Source: Neurospora tetraspora (lineage: Eukaryota > Ascomycota > Sordariomycetes > Sordariales > Sordariaceae). Taken from it: 64,000 nt of DNA. The notes under the pieces are model-generated. The model was not told where the DNA came from and made no database searches. It saw only the letters and a list, made by a program, of their open reading frames with translations. Position numbers and translations under genes: made by a program. This document shows positions 1 through 9,800 of this stretch, piece after piece; the first letter of the stretch is position 1, and the number at the start of each line of letters is the position of its first letter. Location of the stretch: the NCBI RefSeq assembly GCF_033439725.1, contig NW_026944391.1, forward strand, positions 1,550,001 to 1,614,000, read 5' to 3'.

Positions 1-1297
1 CATGCTTTGCCGGGTTACATCCTCGGTGGGCTGTGCTGGTTCGCTATCCCGTGGCTTACCGCTACCACTATGGGCTTGTCCGGTCTAGCTCTCGAAAATC
101 ACCCCAGTTTCCCTACCTACCCAAACCGTATGTCAGATGCAGACGTCTCAGCTGGTCTGGTCCTTCCCTACGCGGCGGTGGCTTTGCTAGGAAAGGGCGG
201 AGCGGCTGCTACGCTTCTGATCGTCTTCATGGCTGTCACGTCCGCTACTTCCTCGCAGCTCGTTGCCGTCTCTTCCATCGTCGTCTATGATCTCTACAGG
301 ACGTACATCAAGCCCGAAGCCTCCGGCAAGCGGCTGATTTACATGAGCCACGTTGCTGTCTGCGCTTATGCCCTATTCATCGCTAGCTTTTCTGTCGGAC
401 TCTGGTACGCCGGTATCAGCATGGGATATCTGTACGTGATGATGGGCGTCATTATCAGCAGTGCAGTCCTGCCCGCCGCATTGGCATTAACCTGGTCCGG
501 TCTGAACAAATGGGCTGCTGCCCTCTCCCCCGTCTTGGGACTCTGCGTGGCGCTGGTGGCATGGTTGGTCACGGCCAAGCATGAGTGTGGTGAGATGAGC
601 GTTGAGTGCACGGGAAGTAACATGCCGATGTTGGCGGGCAATGTGGCTGCTTTGTTGAGTCCGGTTGTTTTCATCCCCGTGTTGACTTTGATCTTCGGCA
701 AGGCGAATTATGACTGGAAGAGCATGATGGCTATTAGCAGAGGCGATGATCACGATGTTGCGGGCGAGGCGGGCGTGGATTTGGAGGAGGTTCTGGGGGG
801 TAGAGAGGAAAGTGAGAGAGAGATGGAGGAGGAGCAGAAGAAGTTGAGGAGGGCGAGTAAGATTTCGAAGAGTATGACTGCTGTTTTGGTTAGTCCCCCT
901 CCCCCATACCCAGCCCCTTTCCTTCCGTAATTGTGTCACTAATGGACAACAGACCCTCGCCCTCCTAATCCTCTGGCCCATGCCCCTCTACGGCACCGGC
1001 TACATCTTCTCCAAGCCCTTCTTCACCGGCTGGGTCGTCGTCGGCATCATCTGGATCTTCTGCTCCTTCATCGGCGTCGGTCTGTTCCCCGTCTACGAGG
1101 GACGGGAGACGCTGATCAGGACGTGCAAGTACATCTGGTGGGATATTACGGGCAAGAAGGGCGTCAAGGCAATTCATGCTGAGCAGGCGGCGCATGCTGG
1201 GGAGGTGGTGGTTACCGAGGGGATGACGCCGGGGGATCAGACGCCGACGGAGGAGAAGAGCTTGAAGGAGAAGGGGGAGAAGGTTGCTTCTTCGTGA
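1..1297 (+). CDS. dur3: Urea/polyamine permease DUR3, 3' part (solute:sodium symporter family)
   Basis: This is the C-terminal part of a DUR3-type permease, a plasma-membrane proton-coupled importer of urea (and polyamines in yeast) of the solute:sodium symporter family. The 5' end lies outside the window. Seen: two exons, <1..888 and 953..1297, separated by a 64-nt intron with a GTTAGT donor, a CACTAAT branch point and an ACAG acceptor; both junctions are phase 0. The peptide has several hydrophobic spans, and the segment FPTYPNRMSDADVSAGL followed by a VTSATSSQLVAVSS-like membrane span is characteristic of DUR3. A charged cytoplasmic loop rich in Glu and Lys (around 760-870) precedes the last two membrane spans, which lie in exon 2. 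The tail is hydrophilic and Lys/Glu rich. In fungi such permeases are usually under nitrogen control, but the promoter is not in view. Family assignment is strong; substrate preference is inferred. Confidence 0.9.
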
Positions 1298-1654
1298 GAG
1301 GTTGACTCTGAGAGGAGAGAGGAGAGAAGGGTGTCGGGTGGTACAGTAGTGGAATGTGAAGGATACAAGGAGTGATGCGGTTATGAGTGATGACATCAAA
1401 TGTTGTTTGTTTTGAGGCTGAAGAGTAAGAGGCCAGAGGGATGATGATGCTTTGTTTGGAGATACCCTTGGTTTGTTAATGATAACTTGTGACCAATCCA
1501 TTCCTTGCTTTTGGCCCAGACGGGTCATCTGGGGCAGACACTTTATCTTGGGGCAGAATCCCCTATCTTGGCCAGACGCCGTCCATGTTTTTCTGCTATG
1601 GTATGAACCTCGATGCTTAGAAATACTGCAGTGCTGCTGTGGGGGAACCCTGAG
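1298..1654. other. 3' flank of the permease gene
   Basis: No gene is visible. The first ~150 bases are a purine-rich GAGAGG tract and probably belong to the 3' UTR of the permease gene. The rest is unremarkable sequence up to the MITE insertion. Confidence 0.5.
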
Positions 1655-1940
1655 GTTCCAATCAGCGTGGCACACGAGGCAAGTAATACCAAGGCAAGGC
1701 AAGCAAGAGGTCTAGTAGGGCAAATCAAGTAAGGGTAAATTTAACGCAAGGCAAGGCAAGTAAGGGGGTTGCTTGCCTTGTTTACTTGCATATATACATG
1801 CCCTCCTTTTCAGGCAAGTAAGCAAGGCAAGTCAAATAACAGGTTGACACAAGTCAAAAATGGCCTCATCCTAACAAGGCAAGGCAAGTAAGGGGTTCTT
1901 ACTTGCCTTGACTTGCCTTGTGTGCCACCCTGGTTCCAAT
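1655..1940. mobile_element. hAT-type MITE with 8-bp target-site duplication
   Basis: The element proper is 1663-1932 (270 bp), flanked by perfect 8-bp direct repeats GTTCCAAT at 1655-1662 and 1933-1940. Its ends are inverted repeats: the left begins CAGCGTGGCACACGAGGCAA and the right, read on the minus strand, begins CAGGGTGGCACACAAGGCAA. An 8-bp duplication with ends starting CAGNG is the hallmark of the hAT superfamily. The interior has no coding capacity and is filled with short subterminal motifs, AAGGCAAG or its complement CTTGCCTT, in both orientations; such repeats are typically transposase binding sites in hAT elements. This is a non-autonomous element that would need a hAT transposase elsewhere. 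The 8-bp repeats still match exactly and the ends differ little, so it looks fairly recent and not heavily RIP-mutated. Confidence 0.88.
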
Positions 1941-2412
1941 GCCGAGACACAATCTTTACCGCTCCGCAGTACGATCTACAGTTTACCCCAGGTTTGATTG
2001 TTAGCGCGGTTCTTTGAGACAGGGGTCTGCAAAAGTATACAGAAAAACAACGGGACAACCACATTCGAAACGGAAAATTGGACAGAGTGTATAAGGAGGC
2101 CAAAACGCATCTGGTTGATACCAACTTCTTGCATGAAATTCGGTGGAATGGTGGTTGAGTTGCCAAAGAGTTCGTAGTGAAGTCCCGCGCTAACGAACGT
2201 TCCAGGGCAAGAGTGTAGTTCCCATCTATGATCACGCGATGATGTCAACGGAATTGTTTTCCCGGTACCAGTCAGCATCCCTGTCCAAGAAATGCGGTGG
2301 ACATAACACCGGGATATAAAGGTCGATGCATACTATCCATTGTCGACTTCACTTACCCCAAGATTCCCATCTCAACCAACTTCGCTATCTTGGACAGATA
2401 CAACTGTCAAAC
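1941..2412. other. Intergenic region and promoter of the Yellow-like gene
   Basis: No gene is seen. It ends in the promoter and 5' leader of the next gene. Confidence 0.5.
2315..2320 (+). promoter_or_regulatory. TATA box (TATAAA) of the Yellow-like gene
   Basis: TATAAA lies 93 bp upstream of the chosen ATG at 2413, which is a plausible spacing for a short 5' leader. Support is position and motif only. Confidence 0.4.
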
Positions 2413-3789
2413 ATGGCCCGCCTTACCGCCCTTACATTCCTCATCTTGCAGACACTAGCAGTTAACGCCGATGTCTACGACAATAACCCCTACAACTTCA
2501 CCTTCCCCGCCGACCCAGGCGTCTCCGGTCCTCCTCTCGAGGTCATCCACGCTTACTTCGGCCAATGGCCCACCGGCATAGCAGTCTCCAGCACCGGCCG
2601 GCTCTTCTCCAACTTCCCCGGCGGTCTTGACCCGACCAACGTCAACAATGGCACACCCGGGATCTTCACCGTTGGCGAACTCGTCTCTCCCTCCACTGAA
2701 AAGGCGTACCCATCTGTGGAGATGAACACACCTCCCTGCCCCGGTGGTGCCGTGAACCTGACTGACCCTCAAAACCCAGTCGGATGCGGAAGTGCGGACC
2801 ATCTGATCGCCGTGCAGAGTGTGGTCATCGACCCTCTCGATCGACTCTGGATTTTGGACACAGGCAGGCCGCTGTACACCTTCCCCAATGGCTCTGTGAT
2901 TCTTCTTCGCTCTAGTTACGGCGGGCCTAAACTCATTGGCGTCGATTTATCTACCGACAAAATCTTCCAAACCATCCTTTTCCCTCCGGAGGTAGCCCTG
3001 CCTGGAGGTACCTACCTCAATGACGTCCGGTTCGATTTGCGCCCCAATGTCACCTCTTCCGGCGCCGGCATGGCTTACATCACGGATTCTTCCTTGAACG
3101 GACAAAACGGGATAATCGTCGTCGACCTCGGAACCGGCGACTCCTGGCGGAGATTGCAAAGACAACCGTCCGTCTTGCCAGAGGAGAAGTTTGTGCCGTT
3201 CGTCTGGGGCCAACCCATTTACTCCGCTCCTGACCCAGGCCACGCTCCCACTGGTAACCTCACCACCACCTCACCCCCCGGCTACATTTCCTTCGGGTCA
3301 GACGGGATCGCCATTTCTGCTGATGGGGAAACACTCTTCTATGGCGCCGTAGCCGGCAGGAACCTCTACTCGGTTCCCACGGCACTGCTACGCCAGCGTG
3401 ACGACGCCGTTGAGTCTGAACTAGTAAAAGCGGTGGTAAACCATGGACAGACGGGCAACTCCGACGGCATGGAAACGGATTCCAACGGGGTGATATACAA
3501 GGGGAACAACGAAGCTAATAGCTTGGTGGCGTTTGATCCTGCGACGGGGACGACGCAGACGGTGGTTAGGGATCCGAGGATTGGGTGGGTTGATACGCTC
3601 AGCGTTGCTGATGATCCGAAAGAAGAGGGGAGAGGGTTTGTGTATTTCACGAGCAATCAGTTGCATTTGTCGGGGGCTATGTGGTCCCCGGGAGAGGAAG
3701 GGGATAGGAGGAAGAGGCCTTTTGGGTTGTTTAGGGTGCCGCTTTTGGAAAACGGAACGAAGATATCGGCGCCGGAGGGGGCGCGGTAA
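2413..3789 (+). CDS. Secreted Yellow / major royal jelly protein (MRJP) family protein
   Basis: A single-exon gene of 458 residues. The frame is open upstream to 2326, but the ATG at 2413 (context CAAACATGG) is preferred because it opens a clean signal peptide, MARLTALTFLILQTLAVNA, followed by the mature start DVYDNNPYNF. The body resembles the MRJP/Yellow fold, a six-bladed beta-propeller found patchily in insects, bacteria and fungi: blade-like segments such as VVIDPLDRLWILDTG, TYLNDVRFDLRP, MAYITDSSLNGQNGIIVVDL, GSDGIAISADGETLFYGAV and a late NEANSLVAFDP segment are typical. Several NxS/T sites (for example NFTF, NVTSS, NLTTT) fit secretion. The substrate or ligand is unknown; fungal members are poorly characterised, and some have been compared with lactonases or quinone-converting enzymes. 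The TATA box and leader lie immediately upstream, with the hAT MITE ~480 bp upstream of the ATG. Confidence 0.85.
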   Translation: MARLTALTFLILQTLAVNADVYDNNPYNFTFPADPGVSGPPLEVIHAYFGQWPTGIAVSSTGRLFSNFPGGLDPTNVNNGTPGIFTVGELVSPSTEKAYPSVEMNTPPCPGGAVNLTDPQNPVGCGSADHLIAVQSVVIDPLDRLWILDTGRPLYTFPNGSVILLRSSYGGPKLIGVDLSTDKIFQTILFPPEVALPGGTYLNDVRFDLRPNVTSSGAGMAYITDSSLNGQNGIIVVDLGTGDSWRRLQRQPSVLPEEKFVPFVWGQPIYSAPDPGHAPTGNLTTTSPPGYISFGSDGIAISADGETLFYGAVAGRNLYSVPTALLRQRDDAVESELVKAVVNHGQTGNSDGMETDSNGVIYKGNNEANSLVAFDPATGTTQTVVRDPRIGWVDTLSVADDPKEEGRGFVYFTSNQLHLSGAMWSPGEEGDRRKRPFGLFRVPLLENGTKISAPEGAR

Positions 3790-4680
3790 GGGAGATGAGA
3801 GGTCGAGAGAGGAAGAGCACGAGATGTTGCGTACCTCCATTTATGTCCGGTGAAGACCCTGGTATGATTTGAACTACTGTTGTTCGGTTCTGCACTGCAG
3901 GATGTACATCTCAGGGGGAAGTAAACAAAGGATGGAAAGGTACCTCTAGGTACATGTAGACAAGGCAGCAAGGACATGAAAACGACCAGCTTGGTTCGTC
4001 AGCCTTGTCTAATGGCCAGGTGCGGGTGGAGGTCCCGATTGATGGACAAGGATGTTGGAAAAGCGGGTCTCTCCGCACCTTTTCGAGGCAGGTTTTGTTT
4101 ACTTTACTCCTGACTTGTTTTGTTTCCACTCATCGAGACAGCTCAAGCACACCTTCGTGGAAAGAGTTCTTTGCCGCTCTGAAAATCAGACTCTTTCGAG
4201 CGACAGGAACTTACAATGCCATTATTTACTGTTGCTGCATCGGCTGTCGTTTGCCTTCCCTTTCCGGCATTCTGTTGACATCAGCGTCGGCGCTGTGGGC
4301 CTCCCATCTGGATCCGGACCGGCAACTCCCCGCCACCTCAGACGGCAGCGGTGGATCGCGAAGCCCGGAAGCGATGGCGTTGCCCTGGAAATACAGAAGG
4401 ATTGAGGCGATGCAAGCCGTGAGCCAGTGGTCAGGATAAGCGCTACGGAGGGCTCCACCAGCGGTTATTGGCATTACCAAATCGTGTGACTCCGCCGGCG
4501 AAGACTCACGCCCGGAAGCCGGAGCGGGCGGAAACCCGGAACGGAGAACGTTAGACATCGACGTCCGGGTCCGCTACATGTATTTGATATCTTTCGCTCT
4601 TCTCACCACTCACCTCACTTCACCTATTCGCCTCGCCATTACCACACCAGACCCAAATACAACACCGTCAAACCGCCAAA
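3790..4680. other. Intergenic region between the Yellow-like and GNAT genes
   Basis: Nothing convincing. A plus-strand open frame at 4005-4439 has no recognisable domain and irregular codon use. The last ~100 bases are the CT- and CA-rich leader of the GNAT gene (AACCGCCAAAATG start context). Confidence 0.5.
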
Positions 4681-5408
4681 ATGACCATCACCCTCCGCCC
4701 CGCCACCGAGGCCGACGCCCCCTCCCTCGCCCGCATCGCCACCGCCGCCTTCGCCGACTCCCTCTCCCCCCTCATCTTCCCCCGTTCCCAACTCGCCACG
4801 GCAACCGTCACCGAAGCCGATCTGACCGCCGACGAGATCACATGGCGCACGTCCATGTACATCAAGCGGATGCGCGAGGGGAAGCCATGCGTGGTTGCCG
4901 TGCAAGTTGACGATTCCACCGGTGAGGAGAAGGAAATCCTGGGTTCTGCGCACTGGCAGAAGCCTGGGCCTGAGGGACCGGAGGTGCTGGGCGTGGAGGT
5001 TAGGCCGGCGACGTATGATAAGGACATGTTTTTCAAGGTTGTGGAGAGGTTCACTGCAAAGGACAAGGAGGGTTTGGGACCGAAGGGTCATGAAGATTAT
5101 TGGTGTGAGTACCTACTATTGCCCAAGTGTGAGATGGAAAGGAAGGAGGGCGTGGACTGACGAAGAGATGGACAGATGCAATCTTGATCAGCGTCGATCC
5201 CAAGCAGCACAGGAGGGGAATTGGCAGGAAGTTGTTGAATTGGGGTCTGGAGTTCGCGAGGGAGGAGGGAAGGGATGCGTACTTGACGGCTACCGAGGCG
5301 GGCGTGCCGCTTTATGAGGTTTGCGGGTTTGAGAGCATGGAGACATATGATTGCTATGGCGTGCCCTTGACGAGTATGGTTTGGAGGTTGGACAAGAACC
5401 AGCAGTGA
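4681..5408 (+). CDS. GNAT-family N-acetyltransferase
   Basis: Two exons, 4681..5104 and 5176..5408, encode about 218 residues. The 71-nt intron has a GTGAGT donor, a branch-point-like GACTGACG and an ACAG acceptor, and splicing restores the frame across ...HEDYWYAILISVDP... This enzyme would transfer an acetyl group from acetyl-CoA to an amine; the acceptor is unknown. The N-terminus MTITLRPATEADAPSLARIA is the usual GNAT beta1-alpha1 start. Motif A is clear in exon 2: ISVDPKQHRRGIGRKLLNWG contains the R/Q-x-x-G-x-G pyrophosphate-binding loop (HRRGIG). It is followed by an ARE..GRDAYLTATEAGVPLYEVCGF segment typical of motif B. No signal peptide is present, so it is probably cytosolic or nuclear. 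Fungal genomes hold many such small GNAT genes. Confidence 0.88.
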
Positions 5409-5621
5409 GCGCCGGGGACTTGGGATGGGGTTGCAAAGTTGGTTGAGGTTGGATAGAAGGAAGGGGGTGACAACCTGAGCCCCTAAAATGCACCACCCGT
5501 TCCCAGTTTTGGGGATAGTCTTGCCTCTAGCGAGAATCCTTCGGAGGCTCGTTGGTTCGTTGACACCTAGCTGGGCTGATATTTCATCTGGAATTCCAGC
5601 CATGTTCGATTCTGACAACGA
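5409..5621. other. Short intergenic gap
   Basis: 3' flank of the GNAT gene and leader of the next gene. An ATG at 5602 opens only seven codons before a stop (at 5623-5625) and could be a small upstream ORF of the gene at 5622. Confidence 0.35.
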
Positions 5622-6737
5622 ATGAAACGCTTTCTCTCCCGATTAATTTTGAAGCCTGCTGACATTGTCACCTCTCTAAATCCAGCAGAAGACGAAGCAA
5701 TAATTGCAAGGATCGTGAGCTTGAGGAATGAGTTGGAGTTGTTGAACCGGAGCTCTTCTGAGTTGATGCACAGTCGTAAGTCTTTGTTGTTGTTTACTTG
5801 CCCCTGAGCGTTGCACGACGATCAAAATTCTCAGCCCTGCATCTGTGTCACCCCAACAAGTCCGAGCCTTAACATTCCACCAACCTTTCCTTTTTTCTCT
5901 CAAGACACAAAAGACATCTACTAACAGCCGCAACAGCGCTAGTAGCATCCCACCTCAAAACTGCCTTTCTTCGCCTCCACGAGCCTCTCCTCACCCATCC
6001 ACCCACCGTTCTCACGCACCTCTACGCCTCCGCTCTCGGCATCCACTTCACCTCGGGGGCAGCAGCAACAGCAATAATCCTCCAACCTTTCTTGGACACA
6101 TGGCAGAGCACCATTCTCGGCGGAAACACCAAGCTTACAGCTTTGCCAACACCGATACTGACAATGCATCTGTCGTACTTGTCGTCGCTGCTCTTTCAGC
6201 TCTGCTTCGCCTTGCAGTCCACTTCTTCTACCTTCCTTCCCAGGTGTACCAGGACTCGGACTGCAGGATAGCATCAGGGAGCAACTTGTCCTCCTAGGAG
6301 CAGTCGTCAGACCCGATCTCATGACGCTGCTACTAGCGGTAGCTGATGCAATCACCGAGGCTTCTCCTCTTGCCCCAGGAGGAGCCCTCGTCCCCCCCAC
6401 AGAAGCAAGGATTCAATCTCTTCTCTCTACCCCTGTCGCCCTCTACCTCCTAGTTTTCAGCAAATGGGTATCCTTCGCTCTCAACGGTGGCGTGCTTCCC
6501 CCTTCTGCTTCCGCCACCTCTATGTCCTCCTTTCAGGTTTCACATGCAGGACTATCAAGCCCACCAAACCCCAACATATTATCAGCTTCAGCAGCTGGCC
6601 CCCTCTTCCCTACTACAGATTCGGAGTATGAAGATTATGAGCTCGACTTTGATGTAGATGTTGAGATGGCTGTCCCACCAACTCAAGGGATGCAGTACGC
6701 ACCAAGAGTCACTTTTGCTTCTCATCACTGGGAATAG
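5622..6737 (+). CDS. Uncharacterised spliced gene, about 303 residues
   Basis: I do not recognise the family. The best model is 5622..5775, 5937..6174 and 6218..6737. The first intron is well supported (GTAAGT donor, CTACTAAC branch point, CAACAG acceptor) and joins MKRFLSRLILKP... to a helical segment LVASHLKTAFLRLHEPLLTH. A change of reading frame is needed between ~6174 and 6243; a 43-nt intron (GTACTT to TTGCAG) would do it, but that is shorter than usual for fungi. A one-base indel is the alternative. The conceptual product has an N-terminal basic stretch, a short coiled segment (ARIVSLRNELELL), alternating hydrophobic helices and an acidic patch EYEDYELDFDVDVE near the C-terminus. It converges on the regulator gene with an 88-bp gap. 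Confidence 0.45.
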
Positions 6738-6825
6738 CTCGACGCAGAACATGGAACAAAACAACTGCAAGACTTTGACAGGTAACTTGAAGATTGGATT
6801 CAAGGGCTCAACTTGGACAACGGCA

Positions 6826-9800
6826 CTACCTCCCCAAATCCATCCTCATCATCCCCATCCCCATACTACCCTGCTGATACCCACCACCACCACCACTGCC
6901 ATGACGATCACCCTGGGCCATCCCCGGATCAACAGGCACAGGCACATTTGTCGGCATCCCCCCGTTCAGCCCACTCACAGGCAAATTCCACCCCAACCAC
7001 TCCAAAATCCTCGCCTGCTCGCTCTCCAAGTCCAACAAGCCATTCAAGTTGGCACCGCTAGAGGTATTTCCATCCTCAGGGACAGCTGCACCTGCAACTG
7101 CACTTCCCCTCCGCGAATGTATGTGCTGTCCCCAATCTCCCACGGCAAACTCCTCATCGCCCACTCCCTCGAGCTTCTGACTCCCAGGCGCTCCGAAACT
7201 CTGATGCAGGAGCATGATGAGTGACACGGAGACTCTGGCTAGGGAGTAATCGACCACCTTGCCGTTCGTCGCATGCGCATGCGGAGGTGGGAGGGTAAGC
7301 AGATAACTGCGATCTTGGGGTTCGAGCGCTAGGGGCGGCGGGCGTTGTTGTTGTTGTTGTTGTTGTTGTTGTCGATTCCCGTGGTCAGGAGAACCGTGGG
7401 GGTTCTGGTGGTAAGCCAGCTCCCGTTCCCTCTGCTGCTGCTGCAGCAGCTGCTGTTGTTGTCCCCACTGGCGATAAGTGGCAGAAGACTCAACGACCGA
7501 AAGCAAAGCTCGCATGCGCCTCCACCATCTCTCTGCTCCGTCTCTTCCTCCTCCCAAGCGAGCGCAGAGTTCCAAGACGACGAGGCAGTCGTGCACTCGA
7601 TCGAGTTCGCCGCGCCAGCCGTAGCGGTCTTGCCATTCCCATTCTTTTGCCTCTTTCACACCTCCTCTTGGGGCGTGAACACCAACGCCGTTAACCATCT
7701 TCCCCACCACACTCCAAAGCAACACCGCACAGCTGGTATAAGCCTGAAACCCAGCCGTCCAACACGGCATCAAGATCTCCTCGTCGTTATGAATCATCCT
7801 TCTCAGAACCACGGCACTCAATCCCGCAACTCTAATCGCATCATCCGCGTGTTCCAGGAGTAACTCCCGCAGGGGTGTATCCAGCGCATGGTGACCCTCA
7901 TGGTTGCCGTGCAACCGGCAGGTGATGCTCTGGCTGATTAACCACCTATACAGCAAGGTGATGGAGTCGGAGTAGAGGATGTGGATGTGGTGGATGGACC
8001 GGTGGGTTTCGAGCAGGCCGGAGGTTGTGCCCGAGGAGGCTCCTCCTGAAGAAGCAGAGGGGAAGGGCGAACCGGAGGGCGAGGAGCGTGAGATGTTGTG
8101 GAAGTTGAGTTGGATGGTGGAGGGCAAGGTGTGGTACCAGTGGCGAAGGGAGAGGAGGACGTGGCGGATGGAGTGGGGGGTTAGGTCCAGGTTGGAGGCG
8201 CGGAGACGCAGGATGGAGGATTTGATGTAGCAAAGGCGGGTTAGGGCTATTTCTGTGACTGCGGGGGATGTTAGTTGGGGACGGAGTTGGGATAGGGGGT
8301 GGTGGTGGTGTTAAGATGGAAGGTTGATGAAAGGGGGATGATGAAGTTGACCGAATGGAAGGTCAACACAGAGGCAACTGTCTTGTTGACACTGTGCAAA
8401 AAAGGGGCGTTGTAAACAATAACACCAAAGAAACGCCCGCACTTACTCTCAACCAAATCCGCATTCTCAGGATACGGCGGCTCAGCTTCCGGACTCTGCT
8501 ACAGGTCAGCACATTTCTCTTCTTCTTGAAGCCGAGAATCCGAGGCATCCAGTGTGGAGTTTAGCCTTCCCAATAATTTCATTTTCGAAAAAAAAAAAAA
8601 AAATCACTCACCAATTGTCTCTCAACCAACAAGTCGCTACCAATGATGTATCCGTGAGCCGAACTCAGCCAACTGGAGACGACGGAAGTAAAAGTTAGCA
8701 CTGCTTGCACCGGGAATTATTGATCCAATAGCGACAAAACCGACGATCAGTGGAGAAAGCGGCCGGTTCCGCGATTCCCTTTGTCACACCACACCATCCA
8801 TACGTCCATTGGCACTGTGCCGGCACACACACGGTCCGCGCAGCAGAACGACTCACGGAATGGAACGACATGGAAAGGGTTGACGTTGACACCTCAGGAA
8901 ACAAAAAAAGATACCTTACGTACCTCGCGAGAAAAACCAACGTCCGCCAACTTCTTCCATGGCCGATTGTTCCCTTGTGCGGCACCGGTGACAGAGCCAG
9001 TTGCGCCTGCAAAGAAGTGGTAGGAGACATCATTCCCTGACCATGGGAAGCCAAAAGACCTCCATGTCTCGCAGCAGCCAAAGCCTGGCGTCTCTGCGCC
9101 TGCTGGGCCTCGAGTAGTTGTGCCTGTTTCTGCGCCGCATCGTGATTCATCCTGTAGGCTCTGGAAAACAGGTTTATTCCCGTTTCTTTTTAGGGGGTTG
9201 CAGATCTTGACGTTAGTGTTGATCTCGATTCAGTGCGTTCGATGGGAGAGATGGGCCGTAGATCTCCCAGCCCTGAATGAGGATCTTTCCTTCCAACTTC
9301 TTTGTTCCAACCTCGTTCTTTCCAGTCTAAGCCCCATTGCACTGGAATTGGGATTGGTCTTTCTGGCATTGGGGCTTCTGGAAGAATGAAGGGAAAGAGA
9401 AGCTGGAAGGCTTGAAGGCCGGGAAAAGGGAGAAAAGGCAAAAGGGGGGGAAGGAAACACACCAACATAACTCAATGCCAACCCAGGCTTGTTCATAATC
9501 ACCGTGCCCGCCAGTAGCGCACACACTCGCACTGCGTCCAAAGGTTCGTGCTCAATCACCACGTCGAGGTAGTGTTTAGCGAGATTCGTAAACGCTTCTT
9601 GTTCTTGGACCCGGCTGTCGGTCTGTGCGTCCATAAGGCATTGAGAACCGAGGGAGGCGACGGCTGTGAGGCAGCTGAGCGCAATTTGCTGTTGCCGTTT
9701 CCGGTCTATGTGGGAAGAGTTCAATGGGTAGTCGTCAAGTCCGGAAGCGATTCGATGCAGAGATTTGAGCTCGTCACGGGAAAAGGGCTGGAAAAGTCGA

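Noticed and set aside
4005-4439. 144-codon plus-strand frame between the Yellow-like and GNAT genes
   Set aside because: No domain, irregular codon use, overlapped by comparable frames on the other strand; likely chance.
5097-5618. 173-codon minus-strand frame over the GNAT 3' part
   Set aside because: Antisense of a well-supported exon (GNAT motif A) for much of its length; no domain of its own.
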